From Microvirga soli (lineage in GTDB: Bacteria > Pseudomonadota > Alphaproteobacteria > Rhizobiales > Beijerinckiaceae), in the NCBI RefSeq assembly GCF_016734765.1, contig NZ_JAERQE010000001.1, forward strand, positions 186,001-250,000: 64,000 bases of DNA, written 5' to 3'. The position numbers and the translations under genes are program-made. The notes under the pieces were generated by a model. It had not been told where the DNA came from, searched no databases, and saw nothing but the letters and a program-made list of their open reading frames with translations. Below are positions 27,120-35,427 of the stretch, piece by piece (position 1 is the first letter of the stretch; the number at the start of each line of letters is the position of its first letter).

Positions 27120-27322
27120 GTGCTTCCTCCCAACTGGTATCTCATGCGCTCGATTGGCCAGAGATTTGGCTCGGCTGAGCGGTGCGGCTTCCAGGGCCGC
27201 TGGTATGAGTTGTCAGGGAAACACCAGAGATTCGAGAGCGAATCGTCCGTTTCCTGGCGTTCCCTCTTCCAGTTCGGTCATTCACTTCAAGCGGAATGCC
27301 AGAACCTTTTTGTTTATATATT

Positions 27323-27336
27323 GGAATTTTTATTCC
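27323..27336. promoter_or_regulatory. putative IolR operator (GGAA-N6-TTCC) in the importer/regulator divergent region
   Basis: TTGGAATTTTTATTCCA contains GGAA-N6-TTCC with extended symmetry TGGAAT-N4-ATTCCA. This matches the form of the motif described upstream of inositol genes in Sinorhizobium and Caulobacter (recalled from literature). It lies in the 284-bp region between the importer operon and the RpiR regulator gene and could control both. Confidence 0.6.
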
Positions 27337-27403
27337 ATTTTTGTAGGATTGGTGTCAAGGCCGATCTGGAGCGGCAGGTCGGGGCAAGGGAACAGGCAAG
27401 AGC

Positions 27404-28246
27404 ATGGACGATGCAGAGGCGACCACGGAGGCTCCGGACAGTTTCGACGGGCTTCGGACCCTTCTGCTCAACCGCCACGATGGCATGCCCAAACGGCTCA
27501 AGCAGCTTGCAGCCTTCGCCCTGGAACATCCCGAGGATATGGCCTTTGGGACGGTGGCGGGCATTGCCGAGCATGCAGGCGTTCAGCCGTCCACCCTGGT
27601 GCGCTTTGCCAAGAGCCTGGGCTATGACGGCTTCTCCCACCTGCAGCAGATTTTTCGCGATCGCCTGCGGGAGCGCTTTCCGGATTATCGCGAGCGCCTG
27701 AAAGGCTTGCGGGACGCAGAAGGGCATCACGTCCATGCGGCCTCCCTACTCGATGGTTTCGCTCATGCGGCCGCCGTCTCCCTGGACCGAATGCGCGGCT
27801 CCGTGCGCCCGGAGGAGCTGTCCCGCGCCATCGAGACGCTCGCCAAGGCCGACACGATCTATCTGCTCGGCGCGCGCCGGGTGTTTCCGGTCATCGCCTA
27901 TTGCGCCTATGCGTTCGGGAAGCTCGGGGTGCGGGCCATTCTCATCGACCATGTGGGCCAGATCGGCCCCGAGCAGCTCGCCATCGCTACCAAGCGCGAC
28001 GCGGCGCTCGCCATCAGCTTCACGCCCTATGCGCCCGTGACGGCCGACCTCGCGGCGGCCGCCGCCCAACGCAACATCCCGGTCGTGGCGATCACCGACT
28101 CGGCCTTCAGCCCGCTGGTGACGAGCGCCGATGTGTGGCTGGAGGTGGCGGAGGCCGATTTCGGCGCCTTCCGGTCGCTGTCCGCTTCGTTTGCGCTGGC
28201 GATGGCGTTGGCCGTGGGCACGGCCGAGAAGCGGGCAGAAGGGTAA
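27404..28246 (+). CDS. iolR: RpiR-family transcriptional regulator, probable inositol repressor
   Basis: A 280-residue MurR/RpiR-type regulator. Residues 20-95 form the helix-turn-helix domain (RLKQLAAFALEHPEDMAFGTVAGIAEHAGVQPSTLVRFAKSLGY in family order). Residues 130-260 form the SIS domain that binds phosphosugars (DTIYLLGARRVFPVIAYCAYAFGKLG). It lies between the importer operon and the iol catabolic genes. In Sinorhizobium an RpiR-like IolR represses the iol genes, and matching operator-like sites are present here, so IolR is the best assignment (inference from context). Confidence 0.85.
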   Translation: MDDAEATTEAPDSFDGLRTLLLNRHDGMPKRLKQLAAFALEHPEDMAFGTVAGIAEHAGVQPSTLVRFAKSLGYDGFSHLQQIFRDRLRERFPDYRERLKGLRDAEGHHVHAASLLDGFAHAAAVSLDRMRGSVRPEELSRAIETLAKADTIYLLGARRVFPVIAYCAYAFGKLGVRAILIDHVGQIGPEQLAIATKRDAALAISFTPYAPVTADLAAAAAQRNIPVVAITDSAFSPLVTSADVWLEVAEADFGAFRSLSASFALAMALAVGTAEKRAEG

Positions 28247-28256
28247 TTTAAGCGCC

Positions 28257-28284
28257 ATCCCGGACGGCAAAGCCGATCCGGGAT
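28257..28284. repeat. 28-bp palindromic repeat, type B left element, copy 2
   Basis: ATCCCGGACGGC...GCCGATCCGGGAT, nearly identical to 22652-22679 and starting 10 bp after the iolR stop. The first of three palindromes in the gap between convergent iolR and iolG. Confidence 0.8.
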
Positions 28285-28321
28285 CGTTATCAGAACAGAG
28301 CACCGAAGCCTCAACGCTGTC

Positions 28322-28341
28322 ATCCCCGCGCAGGCGGGGAT
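28322..28341. repeat. 20-bp palindromic repeat in the iolR-iolG gap
   Basis: ATCCCCGCGCAGGCGGGGAT is a hairpin with CCCCGC/GCGGGG arms, preceded by GTC. It sits between the left and right type B elements, in the place held by the large type C repeat in the other cluster. Confidence 0.7.
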
Positions 28342-28410
28342 CCATAAACACGACATCTCAGGTGAGGACGAACCGCGTCGCGCCTCGTTCTGCATCGTCA
28401 GCGGTTATGG

Positions 28411-28440
28411 ATCCCGGGCTCCGCTGCGCGGCCCCGGGAT
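28411..28440. repeat. 30-bp palindromic repeat, type B right element, copy 2
   Basis: ATCCCGGG...CCCGGGAT followed by GAC, differing from 22850-22879 at three positions. It lies just past the iolG stop and may also act as that gene's terminator. Confidence 0.8.
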
Positions 28441-28452
28441 GACACGTGTTCC

Positions 28453-29442
28453 TTACAGCCGCACCGGCTTCCCGCTCTGCGCCGACTCGGTTGCCGCATC
28501 GGCGAGGCGCTGGGCCATGAGGCCGTCATGGCCGGTCGGGTTGCACGGCTTGCCGTCGCGGATGGTGTTCAGGAACGTGGTGAGCTCGTCGCGATAGGCG
28601 TCCGCATAGCGCTCCAGGAAGAAGTCCTGCACCGGGTCGGCGGTGACGCCGGAGGCGTTCGCCACCTCCACCGTGGTGCGGTGGATGTTGCCGGCGCGGA
28701 TCATGCCCTTCGAGCCATGGACCTCGATGCGCTGGTCGTAGCCGTAGGTGGCGCGGCGGGAATTGGAGATCTGGACGATGCGGCCCTTGGCGGTCTTGAG
28801 CATCACGGCGGCCGTGTCCACATCGCCAGCCTGACCGATGGCCGGATCGACCAGGGAAGAGCCCACCGCGTGCACCTCCACCGGCTCGTCGCCGAGTAGC
28901 AGGAAGCGAGCCATGTCGAGATCATGGATCATCATGTCCCGGAACAGGCCGCCCGAGGTCGCGATGTAGCTCACCGGCGGCGGGCCGGGATCGCGGGAGA
29001 GGATGGTCACGAGTTCCACCTCGCCCACCTCGCCATCGGCGAGACGGCGGCGAAGGGATGCGAAGTTCGGGTCGAAGCGGCGGTTGAAGCCGATCATCAG
29101 CGGCGTGCCGGCTTTCTCCACGGTGGCGAGGCAGGCCTCAATGCGGGCGCTCGAGAGATCGACGGGCTTCTCGCAGAACACCGCCTTGCCGGCACGCGCC
29201 CCGCGCTCGATCAGGTCGGCATGGGTCGTGGTCGGCGTGCAGACGAGGATGGCGTCCACATCGGTACGCTCGACGATCTCGTCCAGCGACGCAACCTCCG
29301 CGCCTGTCGCCGCCGCCAGTTCCTGCGCCGAAGGGGCGTGTGGGTCTGCGACCGCCACGAGGCGCGCGTCGGGATGGCTGGCGGCGTTGCGCCCATGAAT
29401 GCGGCCGATGCGGCCGGCGCCCAGAACGGCGATCCTGATCAT
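28453..29442 (-). CDS. iolG: inositol 2-dehydrogenase
   Basis: A 329-residue Gfo/Idh/MocA oxidoreductase that oxidises myo-inositol to 2-keto-myo-inositol with NAD+, the first step of the pathway. IAVLGAGRIGRIHGRN is the NAD site, VFCEKPVDLSSARIEAC carries the catalytic lysine, and LFRDMMIHDLDMARFLLG has the Asp/His pair of inositol dehydrogenases. It diverges from iolC with 148 bp between them, where two operator-like sites lie. It converges on iolR across a palindrome cluster. Confidence 0.92.
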   Translation of the reverse strand: MIRIAVLGAGRIGRIHGRNAASHPDARLVAVADPHAPSAQELAAATGAEVASLDEIVERTDVDAILVCTPTTTHADLIERGARAGKAVFCEKPVDLSSARIEACLATVEKAGTPLMIGFNRRFDPNFASLRRRLADGEVGEVELVTILSRDPGPPPVSYIATSGGLFRDMMIHDLDMARFLLLGDEPVEVHAVGSSLVDPAIGQAGDVDTAAVMLKTAKGRIVQISNSRRATYGYDQRIEVHGSKGMIRAGNIHRTTVEVANASGVTADPVQDFFLERYADAYRDELTTFLNTIRDGKPCNPTGHDGLMAQRLADAATESAQSGKPVRL

Positions 29443-29480
29443 GTTTCCCCTCAGATCCTTTGCCGGCTACGGCAATATTT

Positions 29481-29494
29481 AGAATTGATATTCC
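29481..29494. promoter_or_regulatory. putative IolR operator, site 1 in the iolG-iolC divergent region
   Basis: AGAATTGATATTCC fits GGAA-N6-TTCC with one mismatch and has the symmetric core GAAT-N4-ATTC. It lies 39 bp upstream of iolG and 97 bp upstream of iolC. Confidence 0.5.
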
Positions 29495-29510
29495 AACATA
29501 ACTTGCTAAT

Positions 29511-29524
29511 AGAATAAACGTTCT
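29511..29524. promoter_or_regulatory. putative IolR operator, site 2 in the iolG-iolC divergent region
   Basis: AGAATAAACGTTCT has symmetric AGAA/TTCT arms and an ACGTTC core like the inositol motif recalled from Caulobacter. It starts exactly 30 bp after site 1, about three helical turns, so two bound dimers would face the same side of the DNA. Confidence 0.5.
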
Positions 29525-29590
29525 ACAGCCGCAAGGGCCGAACGAACGGCCTTCGCCCGGTGCCTTGAGCCCGAGAGCGGGAGGAATAGC

Positions 29591-31504
29591 ATGAAGCCAG
29601 CCCTCGATGTCATCACCATCGGCCGCTCCTCGGTCGATCTTTATGGCCAGCAGGTGGGCGGGCGTCTTGAGGACATGGCTTCCTTCTCCAAGGCAGTCGG
29701 TGGGTGCCCGGCCAACATCGCCATCGGCACGGCGCGGCTCGGGCTGAAATCGGGCCTCGTCACCCGGGTCGGCGATGAAGCCATGGGGCGCTTCATCCGC
29801 GAGCAGATGGAACGCGAGGGCGTCTCGACGCATGGGATCACCACCGACAAGCAGCGTCTGACCGCGCTCGTGATCCTCGGTGTGCGCGACGAAGATTCCT
29901 TCCCGCTTATCTTCTACCGCGACAACTGCGCCGACATGGCCCTCACCGAAGACGACATCGACGAAGGCTTCATCGCCTCCGCTGCGGCGATTGTCGTGAC
30001 AGGCACGCATTTTGCTCAGGAGACAACCGCCGCCGCGCAGAAGAAGGCGATCTGCATCGCCAAGGCGAACGGCCGCAAGGTGGTGTTCGACGTGGATTAC
30101 CGTCCCAACCTCTGGGGCCTTCTCGGCCACGGAGCGGGCGAGTCGCGCTATGTGCGCTCCGATGCGGTGACGGAGCACCTGAAGCCGATCCTGACAGATT
30201 GCGACCTCATCGTCGGCACGGAAGAGGAACTGCACATCGCAGGTGGCTCCGAGGATACACTTGCGGCCATCCGTGCCATCCGGGCAATTTCGGCGGCCAC
30301 TATCGTGTGCCAACGTGGCCCCATGGGCTGCGTGGTGTTTCCCGATGCCATTCCGGATTCACTCGATGACGGCGTGAAGGGACCCGGCTTCCCGGTCGAG
30401 GTCTACAACGTGCTGGGTGCCGGCGATGCCTTCATGTCCGGCTTCCTGCGCGGATGGCTGCGCAATGAGCAGCTTGAGACCTGTTGCGCCTACGCGAACG
30501 CGAGCGGGGCATTTGCAGTCTCGCGCCTGCTCTGCTCGCCCGAGATCCCGACCTTCCCCGAGCTGCAGCACTTCCTGAAGACCGGCAGCCGGCACAAGGC
30601 CCTGCGTTTCGACGAGGACATCAACCACATTCACTGGGCGACGACACGCCGGCCTCAAAGCCCTGCCCTCATGGCGCTCGCCATCGACCATCGCATGCAG
30701 CTGGAGGCGATGGCGAACGAAATCGGCGCGCCTGTGGAGCGCATCCCCGACTTCAAGGTTCTCGCCGTCGAGGCGGCCGCGCGGGTGGCGGATGGTCGTC
30801 CCGGCTTCGGCATGCTGATCGACGGCACCTATGGCCGCGAGGCTCTGTTCCGCGCCGCTGATCATCCGTTCTGGATCGGGCGCCCGGTGGAGTTGCCGGG
30901 TTCACGTCCGCTCGATTTCGAGAGTGGCGGCTCGCTCGGTGCGAAGCTTGTGGAATGGCCCGTGGGGCACACCATCAAGTGCCTGTGCTTCTACCACCCC
31001 GACGATCCGCCGGAGCTGAAGGAGCGTCAGGAGCGCGACCTGCTGCGCCTCCATGATGCCGCACGCCGCATCGGACGCGAACTGCTGGTGGAGATCATCG
31101 CCGGCAAGCATGGACCTCTCAAGACGGATACCGTCGCGGGCATCCTGCAGCGCCTCTACGATCTCGGCATCAAGCCCGACTGGTGGAAGCTCGAGCCGCA
31201 GCGGGATGAGGCCGCCTGGCACGCGATCGGCAAGGTCATCACGACGAACGATCCCCTCTGCCGCGGCATCGTGCTGCTCGGCCTCGAAGCGCCCGAGAAC
31301 GAGCTGGAAGCGGCCTTCGCGGCTGCCGCCAAGGAGCCTCAGGTGAAGGGTTTCGCCGTTGGCCGCACGATCTTCAACGACGCTGCGCGGCGCTGGCTGA
31401 AGGGCGAGATCACGGACGAGGCGGCGGTCAGCGACATGGCTGCACGCTTCCAGCGCCTCGTCGATGCGTGGCAGCGGGCATCCGGCCGGGCGCAGGCCGC
31501 GTGA
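29591..31504 (+). CDS. iolC: 5-dehydro-2-deoxygluconokinase fused to a DUF2090 aldolase-like domain
   Basis: A 637-residue two-domain protein. Residues 1-330 are a PfkB sugar kinase (TIGRSSVDLYG start, the GGCPANIAIG substrate block, VLGAGDAFMSGFLRGWL catalytic base region) that phosphorylates 5-dehydro-2-deoxygluconate. Residues 335-630 are DUF2090, related to class I/II aldolase barrels and thought to split the phosphorylated product, doing the work of IolJ. The fusion is common in proteobacteria. GGGAGGA precedes the ATG. It opens the plus-strand iolC-iolD-iolE-iolB operon. No separate iolJ is in the window. Confidence 0.93.
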   Translation: MKPALDVITIGRSSVDLYGQQVGGRLEDMASFSKAVGGCPANIAIGTARLGLKSGLVTRVGDEAMGRFIREQMEREGVSTHGITTDKQRLTALVILGVRDEDSFPLIFYRDNCADMALTEDDIDEGFIASAAAIVVTGTHFAQETTAAAQKKAICIAKANGRKVVFDVDYRPNLWGLLGHGAGESRYVRSDAVTEHLKPILTDCDLIVGTEEELHIAGGSEDTLAAIRAIRAISAATIVCQRGPMGCVVFPDAIPDSLDDGVKGPGFPVEVYNVLGAGDAFMSGFLRGWLRNEQLETCCAYANASGAFAVSRLLCSPEIPTFPELQHFLKTGSRHKALRFDEDINHIHWATTRRPQSPALMALAIDHRMQLEAMANEIGAPVERIPDFKVLAVEAAARVADGRPGFGMLIDGTYGREALFRAADHPFWIGRPVELPGSRPLDFESGGSLGAKLVEWPVGHTIKCLCFYHPDDPPELKERQERDLLRLHDAARRIGRELLVEIIAGKHGPLKTDTVAGILQRLYDLGIKPDWWKLEPQRDEAAWHAIGKVITTNDPLCRGIVLLGLEAPENELEAAFAAAAKEPQVKGFAVGRTIFNDAARRWLKGEITDEAAVSDMAARFQRLVDAWQRASGRAQAA

Positions 31505-31587
31505 GGTCGACGGAGCTGTTATTCTGAAGACGAGCTTGAGAAGGCTGCGCCCTCGTCCAAGGTCGGCGCCATTCGAGAGGAAAATCC

Positions 31588-33435
31588 ATGAGCACGATCC
31601 GCCTGACCATGGCGCAAGCCATTGCCCGCTTCCTGACGGCGCAGAAGACGGAGATCGACGGACAGGTGATGTCGCTCTTCGGCGGCGTCTGGGCGATCTT
31701 CGGCCACGGCAATGTGGCCGGCATGGGCGAGGCGCTGCACGGAGTTCGTGAGACGCTTCCCACCTTCCGTGCCCACAACGAACAGGGCATGGCCCATGCT
31801 GCCATCGCCTTCGCCAAGGCGTCGCGCCGCCGGCGCATGATGGCCTGCACTACCTCCATCGGTCCCGGCGCCACCAATATGGTGACGGCCGCAGCTGTGG
31901 CGCATGTGAACCGTCTGCCGGTGCTGCTCCTGCCCGGCGATGTCTTCGCCAACCGCAGGCCCGATCCGGTGCTGCAGCAGATCGAGAATTTCTCCGACGG
32001 CACGATCTCGGCCAATGACTGCTTCAAGCCTGTCTCGCGCTACTTCGACCGCATTTCGCGCCCTGAGCAGATCATCCCCGCCCTCCAGCGCGCCATGGCC
32101 GTGCTCACGGACCCGGCCGATTGCGGCCCGGTGACGCTGGCACTTTGCCAGGACACGCAGGCGGAAGCTTACGACTATCCGGAAAGCTTCTTTGCGGAGA
32201 AGATCTGGACCCAGCGCCGCATCCGCCCCGACGAGACGGAACTGGCTCAGGCCGCCGATCTCATCCGTAGCTCCAAGAAGCCCTTCATCGTCGCCGGCGG
32301 TGGCGTGCTCTATTCCGGCGCGGAACAGGCGCTCGCCGATTTTGCCGAGAAGCACGGACTCTCGGTCGGTGAGACACAGGCCGGCAAGTCGAGCTTAGCC
32401 CATGACCATCACGCCAATCTCGGCGCAGTCGGCGTCACAGGCACGGGGGCTGCCAATGCGCTGGCCGAAGATGCCGACGTAGTGATCGCGGTGGGAACAC
32501 GCCTGCAGGATTTCACAACCGGCTCCTGGGCCCTGTTCAAGAACCCGAACCGGCGCATCGTCGGCCTTAACGTGCAGGCTTTCGATGCCACCAAGCACAA
32601 CGCGATGCCGCTTGTATCGGATGCGCGTGTGGGCCTCGAAGAGCTGAGTCGGGCGCTCGGCAGCTGGAAGGCGCCGGAGGCCCTGGCCAGCAAAGCCCGC
32701 GAGGAGAAGTCCCGCTGGTTCGCCACTGCCGCCCGCTTCACTGACCCGACCAATGCGGAGCTGCCGTCAGACGCGCAGGTAATCGGCGCCGTGCAGCGCA
32801 ATTCGCAGCCCACCGACGTAGTAGTCTGTGCGGCTGGCGGCCTGCCGGGCGAGCTGCACAAGCATTGGAAGGCGAATGCCGCGTTGGGCTACCACATGGA
32901 ATACGGCTATTCCTGCATGGGCTACGAGATCGCCGGCGGGCTCGGCGTGAAGATGGCCGATCCCTCCCGCGAGGTGATCGTCATGGTGGGCGACGGCTCC
33001 TATCTCATGATGAACTCGGAACTCGCCACCTCGGTCATGCTGGGCCAGAAGCTCACTGTGGTTCTGCTCGACAATCGCGGCTATGGCTGCATCAACCGCC
33101 TCCAGCGCGCGACCGGCGGTGAGAGCTTCAACAATCTCCTGCAGCACACGAACCATGTGACGCTTCCTGACATCGACTTCGCCGCTCATGCCGCGAGCCT
33201 GGGTGCGCAGGCTGTCAAGGTGAAGGGCATTGGCGAGCTAGAGGACGCGCTGAAGAAGGCGCGCAACGCCGAGCGCAGCACCGTGATCGTCATCGACACC
33301 GATCCTCTCGCCTCCACCGATGAAGGCGGCCATTGGTGGGATGTGGCGGTGCCGGAGGTTTCCGTGCGCGAGCAAGTGAAAGCCGCCCGCAAGGATTATG
33401 AAACAGCCCTCGCCGCTCAGCGTGTGGGCGACTGA
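31588..33435 (+). CDS. iolD: 3D-(3,5/4)-trihydroxycyclohexane-1,2-dione hydrolase
   Basis: A 615-residue thiamine-diphosphate enzyme that opens the inositol ring after dehydration. The N-terminal Pyr domain has HNEQGMAHAAIAFAKAS with the ThDP-activating glutamate. The central domain is Rossmann-like. The C-terminal PP domain has MVGDGSYLMMNSELATSVM and LLDNRGYGCINRLQ, the GDG...N motif that binds Mg-ThDP. Length is normal for IolD. GAGAGGAAAA precedes the ATG, and the gene follows iolC by 83 bp. Confidence 0.95.
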   Translation: MSTIRLTMAQAIARFLTAQKTEIDGQVMSLFGGVWAIFGHGNVAGMGEALHGVRETLPTFRAHNEQGMAHAAIAFAKASRRRRMMACTTSIGPGATNMVTAAAVAHVNRLPVLLLPGDVFANRRPDPVLQQIENFSDGTISANDCFKPVSRYFDRISRPEQIIPALQRAMAVLTDPADCGPVTLALCQDTQAEAYDYPESFFAEKIWTQRRIRPDETELAQAADLIRSSKKPFIVAGGGVLYSGAEQALADFAEKHGLSVGETQAGKSSLAHDHHANLGAVGVTGTGAANALAEDADVVIAVGTRLQDFTTGSWALFKNPNRRIVGLNVQAFDATKHNAMPLVSDARVGLEELSRALGSWKAPEALASKAREEKSRWFATAARFTDPTNAELPSDAQVIGAVQRNSQPTDVVVCAAGGLPGELHKHWKANAALGYHMEYGYSCMGYEIAGGLGVKMADPSREVIVMVGDGSYLMMNSELATSVMLGQKLTVVLLDNRGYGCINRLQRATGGESFNNLLQHTNHVTLPDIDFAAHAASLGAQAVKVKGIGELEDALKKARNAERSTVIVIDTDPLASTDEGGHWWDVAVPEVSVREQVKAARKDYETALAAQRVGD

Positions 33436-33455
33436 CACAACAGAAGGATGAGAAC

Positions 33456-34340
33456 ATGACGATCCGCATCGGGGCGAACCCCATCGGCTGGTCCAACGAC
33501 GACATGCTGGAACTCGGCGGCGAGACGCCGCTGGAGGTGTGCCTCGCCGAGGCCAAGGAAGCAGGCTTCGAGGGCATGGAGCTCGGCAACAAGTTTCCGC
33601 GCCAGCCTGAAGCCCTGAAGAAGGCACTCGCGCCCTTTAAGATGGCCTGCGTGTCCGGCTGGTATTCCGCCGAGCTTCTCACGCGCGATGCCGATGCGGA
33701 GATGAAGGCGCTGCGCCCGCATCTCGACTTGCTGAAGGCCATGGGCTCGAACGTGCTTGTCTTCGCCGAAACGTCGAACGCCATTCATGGCGACCGCTCG
33801 AAGCCCCTCTCGCAGCGTCCTGTGATGAAGGACGGCGACTGGGCCGAGTTCGGCCGCCGTATCACTGAAGTTGCCGAGCGCACCCTGCAGGAAGGTGTGC
33901 GCGTGGTCTATCATCACCACATGGGCACCATTGTGGAATCGGAAGCCGACATCGACGCCTTCATGAACTCGACAGGTGAGGCCGTTCATCTCCTCCTCGA
34001 CACGGGCCACGCCACCTGGGGCGGCGCCGATCCCGCGGCCCTTGCCCGCAGCTACCGCAGCCGCATCAGCCACGTGCACACCAAGGACGTGCGCAAAGCC
34101 GTGATGGAGAAGTCCAAGGCGGAAGGCTGGAGCTTCCTCGATTCGGTCATCGAGGGCGTCTACACCGTGCCGGGTGACGGCATGGTGGATTTCGTCTCGG
34201 TGTTCAAGGAACTGCCGGGCTATAGCGGCTGGGTGGTGATCGAGGCGGAGCAGGACCCGAAGAAGGCTCATCCGCTGACCTATGCCAAGATGGGTTATGC
34301 CAATCTGACCCGCTACCTCAAAGAAGCCGGTCTGCGATAA
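33456..34340 (+). CDS. iolE: inosose dehydratase
   Basis: A 294-residue TIM-barrel enzyme of the xylose-isomerase-like fold (AP endonuclease 2 family). It removes water from 2-keto-myo-inositol to give the trihydroxycyclohexane-dione used by IolD. The start IRIGANPIGWSNDDMLELGG is characteristic of IolE. YHHHMGTIVESEADID and LLLDTGHATWGGADP supply metal ligands, followed by SHVHTKDVR and VIEAEQDPKKAHPL. AGAAGGATGAG precedes the ATG. It lies 20 bp after iolD. Confidence 0.95.
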   Translation: MTIRIGANPIGWSNDDMLELGGETPLEVCLAEAKEAGFEGMELGNKFPRQPEALKKALAPFKMACVSGWYSAELLTRDADAEMKALRPHLDLLKAMGSNVLVFAETSNAIHGDRSKPLSQRPVMKDGDWAEFGRRITEVAERTLQEGVRVVYHHHMGTIVESEADIDAFMNSTGEAVHLLLDTGHATWGGADPAALARSYRSRISHVHTKDVRKAVMEKSKAEGWSFLDSVIEGVYTVPGDGMVDFVSVFKELPGYSGWVVIEAEQDPKKAHPLTYAKMGYANLTRYLKEAGLR

Positions 34341-34352
34341 GGAAGACATGCG

Positions 34353-35156
34353 ATGTCCAAGCTTCTCGTCAAACCGTCGGCGCCCGATAGCAACGGGCGT
34401 ATCCACGCGATCACGCCGGAATCCGCCGGCTGGACCTATGTGGGGTTCGAGGTCTATCGGCTGAAAAGCGGGCAGAGCCTCCGCCAAGCGACGGGAGACC
34501 GGGAAGCCTGCATCGTTCTGCTCTCAGGCAAGGCGCGTGTTGCGGCCGCCGGACAGGATTTTGGCACGATCGGAGGGCGCAACTCGCCCTTCGAGCCGGA
34601 TCCGTGGTCGCTCTATGCGCCGGCCCACTCCGAGTGGTCGCTGCAGGCGGAGACGGATTGCGAGATTGCCGTCTGCACTGCGCCCGCCGAGGGCAAACTG
34701 CCGGCCCGCGTGATCGGTCCCGATCAGGTCGGCCAGGAGACGCGCGGCAAGGGCACCAACACGCGCCATGTGCGCAACATCCTGCCGGAGACTGAAGCAG
34801 CGGAGAGCCTGCTCGTGGTCGAGGTCATCACGCCCTCCGGTCATTGGTCGAGCTATCCGCCCCACAAGCACGACCGGGATATGCTGCCGCAGGAGTCTTT
34901 GCTGGAGGAGACCTACTACCACAGGCTCAATCCACCGTCGGGCTTTGCCCTGCAGCGGGTCTATACGGACGACCGTTCCCTCGACGAGACCCTGGCGGCC
35001 GCGAACGGCGACGTGGTGCTGGTGCCCGAGGGATACCATCCGGTTGGTGCGCCGCATGGCTATGAACTCTATTATCTCAATGTCATGGCGGGTCCGAAGC
35101 GGGTCTGGAAGTTCCACAACGACCCGGACCACGAGTGGATGCTGAGGCAGGCCTGA
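34353..35156 (+). CDS. iolB: 5-deoxy-glucuronate isomerase
   Basis: A 267-residue double-cupin protein that isomerises 5-deoxy-glucuronate to 5-dehydro-2-deoxygluconate, the substrate of IolC. The second cupin shows the metal site in SGHWSSYPPHKHDRD...LEETYYHRLNPPSGFALQRVY, with the histidines and glutamate in the usual spacing, and later PEGYHPVGAPHGYELYYLNVMAG. It starts 12 bp after iolE, so the two are surely co-transcribed. Length matches the family. Confidence 0.94.
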   Translation: MSKLLVKPSAPDSNGRIHAITPESAGWTYVGFEVYRLKSGQSLRQATGDREACIVLLSGKARVAAAGQDFGTIGGRNSPFEPDPWSLYAPAHSEWSLQAETDCEIAVCTAPAEGKLPARVIGPDQVGQETRGKGTNTRHVRNILPETEAAESLLVVEVITPSGHWSSYPPHKHDRDMLPQESLLEETYYHRLNPPSGFALQRVYTDDRSLDETLAAANGDVVLVPEGYHPVGAPHGYELYYLNVMAGPKRVWKFHNDPDHEWMLRQA

Positions 35157-35225
35157 GGTCTTCCGTCGCTTGATCTGCCCGAGGCTTTCGGGCATGAGGC
35201 GAACATCGTTTCCCTGGGAGGCTTC

Positions 35226-35423
35226 ATGACCTGGTCCGATCTCGCCTCGCGCGCCTTCAAGACTGTGATCGCGCTCGTGAGCGCCATCGTGATGGACTAT
35301 GCGTTCCTGAATGGCCGCATGACGCGCCAGGCCGTAGCGGGGATCGAGCGCATGGCCGCCGAGGCGCCGGCCCTCGTCGACCGGCTGGTGACGAGCGCGC
35401 TCAACATCAAATGGGACCGCTGA
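35226..35423 (+). CDS. small protein of unknown function at the end of the iol operon
   Basis: A 65-residue reading frame with a good GGGAGG site (35216-35221) before the ATG. A hydrophobic stretch (residues 12-27, TVIALVSAIVMDYAFL) is followed by an amphipathic helix rich in Arg, Glu and Ala. No family recognised. It begins 70 bp after iolB on the same strand and faces the leftward kinase gene, whose stop is only 5 bp away. It could be an iol operon accessory or an unrelated small gene. Confidence 0.5.
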   Translation: MTWSDLASRAFKTVIALVSAIVMDYAFLNGRMTRQAVAGIERMAAEAPALVDRLVTSALNIKWDR

Positions 35424-35427
35424 AAGC

